Part shown: positions 1 to 5,089 of the stretch, piece by piece | Position numbering within the stretch: the first letter of the stretch is position 1 | Layout of the letters: the number at the start of each line of letters is the position of its first letter | Source: Alphaproteobacteria bacterium UBA2954 | Lineage (GTDB): Bacteria; Pseudomonadota; Alphaproteobacteria; Puniceispirillales; Puniceispirillaceae | Direction: 5' to 3' | NCBI GenBank assembly: GCA_002348585.1 | Contig: DEBO01000136.1 | Coordinates: 1 to 5,089 of the forward strand | DNA length: 5,089 bases | Position numbers and translations under genes: made by a program | Notes under the pieces: generated by a model | Databases searched by the model: none | What the model saw: only the letters and a program-made list of their open reading frames with translations | What the model was told of the DNA's origin: nothing

Positions 1-117
1 GAGAATGACTATCGCCTTAGAAAAACAGCAGAGGCATTGGATATCCATTATTCTGCTCTACTCAACAAAATGAAGAATAAGGGAATAAAAAGGGAGGTAT
101 CAAGGTATGAAAGCTAG
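1..117 (+). CDS. C-terminal end of a Fis-type helix-turn-helix regulator (partial, 5' end outside window)
   Basis: An open frame runs in from the window edge for 38 codons and stops at TAG 115-117. Residues 7-30 of the fragment (RKTAEALDIHYSALLNKMKN, followed by KGI) fit the Fis-type helix-turn-helix: an Ala-Ala/Ala-Glu-Ala first helix, a hydrophobic-Asp/Gly-Ile turn, and a recognition helix of the S-x-L-x-x-K-hydrophobic form followed by a basic residue, Gly-Ile. This fold ends Fis itself and most sigma-54-dependent activators and some response regulators, where it binds DNA. The part that would tell these apart (AAA+ or receiver domain) lies outside the window, so the target and signal are unknown. 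The next small frame overlaps its last codons by 11 bases, so translation may be coupled. The helix-turn-helix call is fairly sure; the parent family is inferred. Confidence 0.7.
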   Translation, partial: ENDYRLRKTAEALDIHYSALLNKMKNKGIKREVSRYES

Positions 118-307
118 AAAACAAAGATTAGGTGACCTGCCTTTGCATCTGAGGGGATTGTCCAATAATCGTTGGGGTGGTCACAGTTCTGGTCACATGC
201 GTGGCTTTAAAGGGGCAAAATATGGAGCAGCTAGTCCCGTGAGGAATATACATTTGTGTCCGAAGGAACTGGAGAGATACCAAACTAATAACTCAATCAT
301 TCATTAG
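107..307 (+). CDS. Small basic hypothetical protein, 66 aa, overlapping the regulator
   Basis: I do not recognise this protein. The ATG at 107 is preceded by a strong Shine-Dalgarno match, AGGGAGG at 91-97, nine bases upstream. It overlaps the end of the regulator gene by 11 bases, as is common for translationally coupled genes. The product is rich in Arg, Lys, His and Gly. A Gly-rich central stretch (about residues 20-41, including NNRWGGHSSGHMRGFKGAKY) is followed by a short tail with one Cys (CPKELERYQTNN). There is no membrane segment or signal peptide. The composition would suit a nucleic-acid-binding or structural small protein, but that is only a guess. A strong hairpin follows the stop by 17 bases. 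Against it: short length, no known homologue that I can name, and possible chance origin. The ribosome-binding site is the best evidence that it is real. Confidence 0.45.
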   Translation: MKARKQRLGDLPLHLRGLSNNRWGGHSSGHMRGFKGAKYGAASPVRNIHLCPKELERYQTNNSIIH

Positions 308-324
308 ATGAGAAAACTGATATT

Positions 325-349
325 GGGGGTGTGGCAGGACCACGCCCCC
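325..349. terminator. GC-rich hairpin between convergent genes, possible terminator
   Basis: GGGGGTGTGG (325-334) pairs with CCACGCCCCC (340-349) to give ten pairs, one of them G-U, around a five-base loop CAGGA. It lies between the convergent 66-codon plus-strand frame and the 202-codon minus-strand gene, where a bidirectional terminator would be expected. Neither side carries a proper T-tract (only TT on the plus side), so intrinsic termination is uncertain. It could instead protect a 3' end from exonucleases. The pairing is seen directly; the role is inferred. Confidence 0.45.
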
Positions 350-419
350 TTGTGGTGATATCAATATATGCAGGTTTACACAGAACAGGCTTTAGAAATT
401 TTAGGCGCTTAGAACTAAG

Positions 420-1028
420 TTACACGCTCTTCTGAGGTGAATTTTTCAGACGCACAGGCCTAGCTTTAACAAACTCACCGTCAAAACTTTTTAAATTCAT
501 CCAAACCCAATTTTCAGTTGAATGTTCAAGTCTTATGTATGAGTGCACCTTTCTTCCTTTTAGCAGGTTCTCTGCTTTTTTTGCCTGTGCCATTATCTTA
601 GTTCCAAATTCTCTCCCAAAGAGGGGTTGTGCAAAATCAGGAAACTCAAGGCCGTCATAGCATTTATGATAAATATTTTTCAAAGAGGCATTAGAAGAGG
701 CCCTACCATCCCAACCCATTTTTTTGAGGTCCTCTATGCTAATTTCATCCTGAATTTCGTAGCGATTTATCATATCCAAGACATCGTTTTCTTCACATTC
801 CTCCAATTCAAATGAATATGTCTTTGAATCGCTCTCGTCATATTTGCAATAGGTCATAATGGACCAATGTCGGATTCCATTTCTACGACCTTTTCTCTTT
901 AGATACAGCTGTTGTATATCCTGACAGAACATAGGGCCGATATATCTATAGCCGATATAGAACACCCGTTGCTTAGGCATCTGCAGCAATAGTTTCTTTT
1001 TTCTGGGAAATTGAATAACATTTTCCAT
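420..1028 (-). CDS. Hypothetical soluble protein, 202 aa
   Basis: I do not recognise a family. The start is well supported: ATG at 1028 has GGAGG (complement of 1034-1038) five bases upstream. The N-terminus MENVIQFPRKKK has the VIQFP-plus-basic-run opening seen in many short proteobacterial proteins. No signal peptide or membrane helix is visible. The chain has a basic, aromatic N-terminal part (residues 1-60, with YIGYRYIGP and KRKGRR), an acidic middle (about 63-101, with FELEECEEN and DEISIEDLKK), and a basic C-terminal part (about 139-202) containing WVWMNLKSFDG. Five scattered cysteines show no metal-binding spacing. It is transcribed away from the membrane gene at 1224, sharing a 195-base control region, so the two may be functionally linked, but nothing proves it. 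It is probably a real cytoplasmic protein of unknown function. Confidence 0.75.
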   Translation of the reverse strand: MENVIQFPRKKKLLLQMPKQRVFYIGYRYIGPMFCQDIQQLYLKRKGRRNGIRHWSIMTYCKYDESDSKTYSFELEECEENDVLDMINRYEIQDEISIEDLKKMGWDGRASSNASLKNIYHKCYDGLEFPDFAQPLFGREFGTKIMAQAKKAENLLKGRKVHSYIRLEHSTENWVWMNLKSFDGEFVKARPVRLKNSPQKSV

Positions 1029-1104
1029 GTTAACCTCCGCTTTAGTGCTTTTGACGTTATGTCTGGGCGCACAAGTTGGTGATTAAATGCCCATTCAAGT
1101 TCTT

Positions 1105-1133
1105 TTGAACCGCTGCTTAGAGAAATGTATCTA
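1105..1133 (+). promoter_or_regulatory. Candidate sigma-70 promoter for the membrane protein gene
   Basis: TTGAAC (1105-1110), 17 bases, then TATCTA (1128-1133) gives a plausible but mediocre promoter, about 85 bases before the ATG at 1224. A rival is TTGTTT (1141-1146), 17 bases, then TTTAAT (1164-1169). The first option has its -35 box inside the inverted repeat TTCAA-N6-TTGAA (1094-1109), which could serve as an operator. Both are weak calls by eye. Confidence 0.25.
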
Positions 1134-1167
1134 CAAAAATTTGTTTTCTCATTCAGCAATCAATTTA

Positions 1168-1197
1168 ATTCTAGAACCAAACTGGTAATCCTGTAAA
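1168..1197 (-). promoter_or_regulatory. Candidate sigma-70 promoter for the 202-aa gene
   Basis: Reading the minus strand, TTTACA (complement of 1192-1197) is a five-of-six match to the -35 box. After 18 bases comes TAGAAT (complement of 1168-1173), a five-of-six match to the -10 box. Transcription would start near 1161 and leave a leader of about 130 bases before the ATG at 1028. The match is by eye, and AT-rich intergenic DNA gives such matches by chance. Confidence 0.35.
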
Positions 1198-1223
1198 TAT
1201 TCAAAAAGGTTTCAAGTTTTAAA

Positions 1224-1973
1224 ATGAAGGTTTCTGAAAGACCAATTAAGCCGATAAAGCGTCAATTGCTTGAATTAATGATTTTCGCAATCATCGTAGT
1301 GTTAGAGATATTATTTTTTGACCAGATAAATACATTTCTTAATTCAACACTGAAGTTAGTTTCAGGCCATAAAGCTTGGATTTGGATTTCTACATTCTTC
1401 ATATATATGCCTATTATTTTCATGCCTTTTATGCTGCTGTTGTTAACATTTCAGAGCCTCTCAAAACAAATTCAATCAGAATTGACAGGCAGTAACTTAT
1501 TAAAGTCAGTCATGCTATTGCATTTGGTAAGCGCAGCATTTGCTTCTCTTTTCTGGATATTGCAGTCAGATGGAGTTTTAAATGCAGTTTTGGCTCAAAT
1601 ACGGGAATTGAACTATCTGCTGTTAGGGGCGATTGTTTTTCTTTCCTATAACTTTGCTAAGGGTTTAAGTGACCCAGCCAGTCTTGCAAAGGTTTTGGAG
1701 CGGACCATCATTATCTGCTTTGTCTGGGTGTTTTACTTCTGGTTTGGCCTTGATGACGGTTGCACTTCTTCAGGGGGTGATGGGTTATTTACAAGTGGAG
1801 AAGTGGAGTGCGACCCCGATTTTGTAAAAGCAGGAGATGTATTAGAGAAGAAAGGAGCGGAATTGGGTTTCAACTCCAATGCTGGGTTTGCCGCTCAATA
1901 TTTGTGGATGGTAAGTGCAAGTTTCGTAACAACTTTAACAGTCTATTTTTTCAAAAACCGGAAACATAAGTAA
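1224..1973 (+). CDS. Six-helix inner-membrane protein of unknown function, 249 aa
   Basis: This is a complete gene for a polytopic membrane protein that I cannot assign to a family. Hydrophobic segments lie at about residues 15-32, 51-77, 94-113, 129-145, 161-176 and 222-243. The basic N-terminus (RPIKPIKRQ), the lysine-containing loops after helices 2 and 4 and the KNRKHK tail all fall on one side. By the positive-inside rule both ends are therefore cytoplasmic. The largest outside loop, about 177-221, is rich in Gly, Ser and Asp and holds Cys180 and Cys196, which could form a periplasmic disulfide. Cys165 lies within helix 5. No transporter, enzyme or channel signature is seen. The ribosome-binding site is weak (AAAAAGG at 1203-1209, 14 bases from the ATG), but the frame opens at the expected place. 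It is divergent from the 202-aa orphan. A role in transport, sensing or envelope function would be guesswork. Confidence 0.8.
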   Translation: MKVSERPIKPIKRQLLELMIFAIIVVLEILFFDQINTFLNSTLKLVSGHKAWIWISTFFIYMPIIFMPFMLLLLTFQSLSKQIQSELTGSNLLKSVMLLHLVSAAFASLFWILQSDGVLNAVLAQIRELNYLLLGAIVFLSYNFAKGLSDPASLAKVLERTIIICFVWVFYFWFGLDDGCTSSGGDGLFTSGEVECDPDFVKAGDVLEKKGAELGFNSNAGFAAQYLWMVSASFVTTLTVYFFKNRKHK

Positions 1974-2003
1974 ATCTGATTGTTGCTTTTTTTGAGGGGT
2001 AGG

Positions 2004-2031
2004 AAACTTAGTACAAACTTAGTACAAACTT
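2004..2031. repeat. Tandem 11-bp direct repeat, about 2.5 copies
   Basis: AAACTTAGTAC occurs at 2004-2014 and again, perfectly and without a gap, at 2015-2025. A partial third copy, AAACTT, lies at 2026-2031. The period is about one helical turn, so copies present the same face of DNA to a protein. The array lies between the stop of the membrane protein gene and the 3' end of the tRNA-Gln. It could be a binding site for a regulator or recombinase, or a simple slippage product. The repeat is seen directly; its role is unknown. Confidence 0.8.
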
Positions 2032-2077
2032 TGATAACCGCACTATAAGTATATGTAATATAGATATTTATTAAGTC

Positions 2078-2152
2078 TGGCTGGGGCGGTAGGATTCGAA
2101 CCTACGATACACGATACCAAAAACCGATGCCTTACCACTTGGCTACGCCCCA
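2078..2152 (-). tRNA. tRNA-Gln (anticodon UUG), CCA encoded
   Basis: The minus strand folds as a full cloverleaf. The acceptor stem TGGGGCG/CGCCCCA pairs in all seven positions, the D stem is GCC/GGC, and the T arm is GTAGG-TTCGAAT-CCTAC. The discriminator is G, and CCA is encoded at 2078-2080. The anticodon loop TTTTGGT places UUG at the complement of 2118-2120, so it decodes CAA and, by wobble, CAG as glutamine. The U1-A72 first pair is typical of bacterial tRNA-Gln. The anticodon stem (TCGGT/ATCGT) is weak: the outermost pair is T-T and one pair is G-U. No clear T-rich terminator follows the gene. Its 3' end faces the orphan-gene block, making it a possible insertion site for mobile DNA. 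Confidence 0.97.
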
Positions 2153-2178
2153 CCATGAAACTCAGGTCCCATTCTGAC

Positions 2179-2192
2179 GAAGTGAGCACTTC
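2179..2192. repeat. Short inverted repeat GAAGTG-AG-CACTTC
   Basis: Perfect six-base arms flank a two-base centre, between the candidate tRNA promoter and the tRNA 5' end. The centre is too tight for a good RNA hairpin unless a pair or two opens, so a dimeric protein site or a chance match are both possible. It falls in the predicted 5' leader of the tRNA transcript. Confidence 0.35.
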
Positions 2193-2243
2193 ATGCCAAA
2201 ATCGTCGGACTGCATTGAGCACCAATCGGTTATCAATCGCGAG

Positions 2244-2272
2244 AATATACTCATTAAGTCTATGTTGATCAA
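2244..2272 (-). promoter_or_regulatory. Candidate sigma-70 promoter for tRNA-Gln
   Basis: On the minus strand TTGATC (complement of 2267-2272) is followed after exactly 17 bases by TATATT (complement of 2244-2249), a five-of-six match to the -10 box. Transcription would begin near 2237, giving a 5' leader of about 85 bases to be removed by RNase P and other nucleases. It lies between the ispE stop and the tRNA, so the tRNA need not depend on read-through from ispE. A GAAGTG-AG-CACTTC inverted repeat sits in the leader at 2179-2192. Confidence 0.45.
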
Positions 2273-2338
2273 TGAAAAAATCAGCTAAAAGCACTCTGAA
2301 TTACAGGGTTTTGTAACAATTTCTTTTCTTGCTCCTGT

Positions 2339-3205
2339 TCATTTGATCAAGCTTGTAGCTACTGCCCAGAATCCAAATGCGTTCAATTCTTCGCAGAGTT
2401 GGCTAACAATATCCTGAGAGGTACTTAGCGCGAAACAACTTGCGCCGCTCCCTGACATACCTACCCCTAACAAGCGATCGGCCACTGATGAATTTTCCAT
2501 CCGATGAATCAAAGTGGTGATCTTCGGACAGATCTGTATTGCTGGCTCGTACAAATCATTACCAAGTGCGAGTACATCTTTGAGCTGAATCGCATCTTGT
2601 TTTGGAAAAGAAATTAAATTTGAGCTATAATTCTTCGGATGAAGTGCATTAAATATCGTAGCCGTAAACATTGGGTTTCCAGGATTGGCAAGCGCGCAGT
2701 GAAGGTGTCCTTCTTTAATTTTAGCTGGATGAACATCTGTTCCATCTCCCTGCATAATCTGGTAACCGGGACGAAGACAAACAGGCACATCAGCGCCAAT
2801 GTTACCTGCGAGACCGAATAGGCGCTGCTTTTCAGATTGGCTTAACTCCATCATATCTGAAAGACAACGCAGATAAGCGGCAACATCACTTGACCCGCCG
2901 CCAAGGCCGCTACTTATTGGAATGTATTTTTCAAGATGGATGTGGTGGGGTTGTGGCTTGAACCCAGCTGCTAAGACAGCGTTTCTTGTTTTATTTATAA
3001 GATTATCCTGAGGGTTTTTTTGAAGTTCAGCTGCGAATGGTCCGCCGATGGTCAGGCCTGTCGGCCTGTCGTCTGATATAGTTAGTTGATCTGCATAAGA
3101 AGTAAAAGCAGCAAATGAGATGAGATCATGATATCCATCTTCTCTACGGCCTGTTATATTTAGGCTCAGATTTACTTTTGCTGGGGCGGGGCTATTCCAG
3201 TCCAT
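2339..3205 (-). CDS. ispE: 4-diphosphocytidyl-2-C-methyl-D-erythritol kinase IspE, 288 aa
   Basis: IspE is a cytoplasmic GHMP-family kinase. It uses ATP to phosphorylate the 2-hydroxyl of CDP-ME in the MEP (non-mevalonate) route to isoprenoids. All family motifs are present: PAPAKVNLSLNITGRREDGYH near the N-terminus with the conserved Lys10, the glycine-rich ATP loop PISSGLGGGSSDVAA (96-110), GADVP with the catalytic Asp139, and the C-terminal GVGMSGSGASCFAL (247-260). Lys10 and Asp139 match the active-site Lys10 and Asp141 of the E. coli enzyme. Length is normal and nothing is broken. I chose the ATG at 3205 because it places the family's usual N-terminus. An upstream in-frame ATG at 3247 would add 14 atypical residues. 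The start overlaps the end of the TPR gene by 14 bases, so the two are probably translated from one mRNA. The ribosome-binding site is only modest (GGAAA, about 11 bases upstream). Confidence 0.97.
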   Translation of the reverse strand: MDWNSPAPAKVNLSLNITGRREDGYHDLISFAAFTSYADQLTISDDRPTGLTIGGPFAAELQKNPQDNLINKTRNAVLAAGFKPQPHHIHLEKYIPISSGLGGGSSDVAAYLRCLSDMMELSQSEKQRLFGLAGNIGADVPVCLRPGYQIMQGDGTDVHPAKIKEGHLHCALANPGNPMFTATIFNALHPKNYSSNLISFPKQDAIQLKDVLALGNDLYEPAIQICPKITTLIHRMENSSVADRLLGVGMSGSGASCFALSTSQDIVSQLCEELNAFGFWAVATSLIK

Positions 3206-4928
3206 CTGCCATTTTTTCCGCAATAATAGTGGCGTATTTGTCTTCAATTCCCATATCTAAAGCCTGTTGCCATTTGTAACGTGCTTCAAGGAAGCGCCCG
3301 ACCTTCCAATATGCATCACCAAGATGATCAGCAATCACGGGATCTGTGGGGGCAAGCTGTATGGCTTTTTCTAACCACAGCACAGCTGAATCAAAATTAT
3401 CTTGTCGGAAATAGGCCCAGCCAAGGGAATCAGCAAAATAACCGGATGTTGGCTGCAAATGAACGGCTTTTTTTATCAGCTCAAAGGCTTCTTCGATGCG
3501 CCTGTTTTCATCAACCCACCAATAGCCAATATAATTCAATGTGACTGAATCATCAGGGTTGAGTTGAAGTGCTTTTTGAAGGGCATTTTCTGCCAGTTCA
3601 ACTTGGCCAATACGCTCATAACTTATGCCGAGATTTCGATAGTTAAAGTTAGTTTGTCTACCCAAAGCCACCACTTGTTCAAAATAATCGATAGCGTGGT
3701 AATATAACTCTTCTCGTCTTGCTATTGTTCCTGCATGTTGCAAAATCAGCGCTTTTTCATGGGCAAACATCACCTCTGTGCCAAAATCAGTTAATTCGGC
3801 AAGAGCATTTTCTGCGACGGTGAAAGCTAATTTTGCATTTCCTGTTTGTCGCGCAATTTCCATTTTTAGCATTATGGCCTGATTGAAATAGGGGCTGGTA
3901 CCGGTAATTTGATCTAGATAGTCGACAGCTCTCTCATAGTCCGACTGATCAAAATAGGTTTGTGCTAAAATCAGTCGACCAAGATCAAGCTCAGGCCAGA
4001 TAGATAAAGCTAAATGGATGCGAGGCACAATCAGGGATTGGCCAGAAGGCACGCTGCCAAACCAGTTGAACTCTAAAATAAACTGAGCAAAGAGCTGGCG
4101 TAGGGTTAGCTGTTGAAGCAGTTTTGTTTGACGGGTCTTGTAAAGATGAAGCAGCCACCCAGAAGCTAATTCCCTTCCCTGATATTTGCGGAGGATAGCT
4201 TCTGCATTGTCATTTGCACCAAGTCGCCACAGGCCTGCAGTGGCAGCAATTAGAGTGTAGGTAACTTTTTTATTTTGGGGGCTTATGGATTTATAAAGAG
4301 AAATAGCTTCTCCAGTATTACCTGTAATCTCCGCAAAATAGGCTTGATGAAGCGTCAGAATTTCACTTGGAATATCAATTCTTGTGTTAATTATGAAATC
4401 TATCATTCGCTGTTGTTCCCGCAGCGCGGTCTCTGGTTCGCCAAGACCAACAAGAGCAAGGCTTCGCAACCCAGCAGCAAACATGTAGCCATGGTCTGTC
4501 AGGCTAATTTTGTCACTGAGCGCAATAACAGCTTCCCAGTCGCCACTGTTCACTGCAGAGCTTAAGGCAGGCTCAGAGGATAGGCTTAATTCACTACCTA
4601 AATGCTCTAATTCAGCAGCTATTTCTGCCGCTCTTTTAAGGTTTCCACTTTGATAATTGCTCAGGAAACTCTGTTCCCACAGCATTAAATTATCATCACC
4701 TTTAGATAAAGTTTGGTCAAAATAAAACCCAGCCGCAACATTGTCCCCATTGAATAGAGCTTGACGCGCCGCAAGAAATTGTCCTGATTTTGAGGGAGGT
4801 AAGCTGGGGGCTACTATATTATCCTGTTGATTTAGATTTTCATTTCTGTCTTCGGATACAGAAATGGACTTGCAGGACACAAAGAAATAAGTGCTCAACA
4901 TCAGAAAGGCAGCTATAATTTTTTTCAT
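3192..4928 (-). CDS. TPR-repeat lipoprotein, 578 aa
   Basis: This is a tetratricopeptide-repeat protein. Such helical-hairpin arrays mediate protein-protein contacts, so it is more likely a scaffold or assembly factor than an enzyme. The N-terminus MKKIIAAFLMLSTYFFVSCK reads as a lipoprotein signal peptide with lipidated Cys19, although Phe at -3 is not the usual lipobox Leu. Lys at +2 would allow outer-membrane sorting. A polar linker (about 20-48) leads into a long helical region. The clearest TPRs are C-terminal, about residues 427-558, with repeated A-x-x-x-L-x-K-A-hydrophobic-x-L-x-P signatures (for example ALQKALQLNP and WLEKAIQLAP) and the ADSLGWAYF and HLGDAYWKVG helices typical of alphaproteobacterial members. 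A further repeat lies near 320-380. I chose ATG 4928, with AGGA ten bases upstream, over a GTG at 4955 that would spoil the signal peptide. It sits between ETF-QO and ispE. The exact function is unknown. Confidence 0.9.
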   Translation of the reverse strand: MKKIIAAFLMLSTYFFVSCKSISVSEDRNENLNQQDNIVAPSLPPSKSGQFLAARQALFNGDNVAAGFYFDQTLSKGDDNLMLWEQSFLSNYQSGNLKRAAEIAAELEHLGSELSLSSEPALSSAVNSGDWEAVIALSDKISLTDHGYMFAAGLRSLALVGLGEPETALREQQRMIDFIINTRIDIPSEILTLHQAYFAEITGNTGEAISLYKSISPQNKKVTYTLIAATAGLWRLGANDNAEAILRKYQGRELASGWLLHLYKTRQTKLLQQLTLRQLFAQFILEFNWFGSVPSGQSLIVPRIHLALSIWPELDLGRLILAQTYFDQSDYERAVDYLDQITGTSPYFNQAIMLKMEIARQTGNAKLAFTVAENALAELTDFGTEVMFAHEKALILQHAGTIARREELYYHAIDYFEQVVALGRQTNFNYRNLGISYERIGQVELAENALQKALQLNPDDSVTLNYIGYWWVDENRRIEEAFELIKKAVHLQPTSGYFADSLGWAYFRQDNFDSAVLWLEKAIQLAPTDPVIADHLGDAYWKVGRFLEARYKWQQALDMGIEDKYATIIAEKMADGLE

Positions 4929-4990
4929 TCGCTGTTTTTCCTGTTCGCACTGCACATTTAGACGAGCGTTTGCAACAGAACAAACCCTAT

Positions 4991-5089
4991 TTACATATTA
5001 GGGTAATTTGGACCGCCGCCCCCTTCTGGGGCTATCCATCTGATATTTTGGCTTGGATCTTTGATATCACATGTTTTGCAATGAACACA
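4991..5089 (-). CDS. Electron transfer flavoprotein-ubiquinone oxidoreductase, C-terminal end (partial)
   Basis: The last 32 codons of a minus-strand gene enter from the right edge and end at TAA (complement of 4991-4993). The peptide starts [16 protein letters not shown] and ends in a [10 protein letters not shown] stretch, which is the highly conserved tail of ETF-QO. The CxxCxxC cysteines are three of the four ligands of its single 4Fe-4S cluster; the fourth lies upstream, outside the window. The enzyme sits on the inner membrane and passes electrons from ETF (fed by acyl-CoA and other dehydrogenases) to ubiquinone. The gap to the TPR start is 62 bases, or 35 to the alternative GTG, without an obvious terminator, so the TPR and ispE genes may be read from the same transcript. 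Confidence 0.95.
   Translation of the reverse strand, partial: CVHCKTCDIKDPSQNIRWIAPEGGGGPNYPNM

Larger units (their letters stand above)
1029..1223. other. Divergent intergenic control region with TTCAA inverted repeat
   Basis: This 195-base gap separates the starts of the 202-aa gene (minus) and the membrane gene (plus), so it must hold whatever drives both. It contains the candidate promoters listed separately and an inverted repeat TTCAA-N6-TTGAA at 1094-1109. Further TTCAA copies lie at 1200-1204 and 1211-1215, 11 bases apart and just before the membrane gene start. These could be operator half-sites for a shared regulator, but five-base motifs recur easily by chance in AT-rich DNA. Confidence 0.3.

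Noticed and set aside
308..358. 16-codon frame starting directly after the 66-aa frame's stop
   Set aside because: It is too short, has no ribosome-binding site and runs through the GC hairpin; probably chance.
408..419. CTTAG-AA-CTAAG palindrome after the 202-aa gene as a terminator
   Set aside because: It has only five-base arms, a two-base centre and no T-tract in the minus-strand direction.
899..1159. 86-codon minus-strand frame with a non-ATG start
   Set aside because: It overlaps the better-supported 202-aa gene by 130 bases, has a TTG start without a Shine-Dalgarno site, and turns Cys-rich and unconvincing within the overlap.
2043..2294. 83-codon minus-strand frame over the tRNA
   Set aside because: It reads through tRNA-Gln and contains the VGSNPTAP peptide that tRNA T-arms give when translated; it is a shadow of the tRNA.
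3206..3247. Upstream in-frame extension of ispE (14 residues)
   Set aside because: The added residues do not resemble the family, and the ATG at 3205 gives the normal IspE N-terminus with a shorter overlap.
4929..4955. GTG start extending the TPR protein by nine residues
   Set aside because: It would put charged residues ahead of a clear signal peptide, while the ATG at 4928 has AGGA at a workable distance.
4963..4987. GTTTG/CAAAC inverted repeat between ETF-QO and the TPR gene
   Set aside because: It has only five pairs with a long loop and no T-tract; too weak to call a terminator.
1..5089. CRISPR array, insertion sequence, or known defence or toxin-antitoxin system
   Set aside because: There is no spaced repeat array, no transposase or nuclease signature and no terminal inverted repeats; the only tandem repeat has no spacers.

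Overview
The window looks like a bacterial chromosome segment from an alphaproteobacterium of moderate to low G+C content. The evidence is a minus-strand gene order of ETF-ubiquinone oxidoreductase (3' end only), a TPR lipoprotein and ispE, followed by a tRNA-Gln(UUG). The C-terminal TPR sequence and the IspE sequence also resemble alphaproteobacterial versions. This assignment is from family recognition, not a database search, and genus cannot be named.

Right half (about 2078-5089, all minus strand): this is conserved housekeeping DNA. The last 32 codons of the ETF-QO gene carry three cysteine ligands of its 4Fe-4S cluster. They are followed after 34 bases by a 578-residue TPR protein with a lipoprotein-type signal sequence. 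The TPR gene overlaps by 14 bases the start of a complete 288-residue IspE kinase of the MEP isoprenoid pathway. The three genes are probably co-transcribed. A tRNA-Gln with its own candidate promoter lies 186 bases further on.

Left half (1-2077): this is accessory-looking DNA without recognisable housekeeping genes. It opens with the C-terminal Fis-type helix-turn-helix of a truncated regulator on the plus strand. A 66-codon basic reading frame with a good ribosome-binding site overlaps its end. A strong GC hairpin follows. Then come a 202-residue soluble orphan on the minus strand and a divergently transcribed six-helix membrane orphan on the plus strand, separated by a 195-base control region. 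Between the membrane gene and the 3' end of the tRNA lies a tandem 11-bp repeat.

No transposase, integrase, CRISPR array or known defence gene is visible. The most interesting elements are the overlapping small gene, the divergent orphan pair, and the tandem repeat beside the tRNA 3' end, which is the kind of place where integrating elements insert. Any claim of a new system would be speculative from this window alone.
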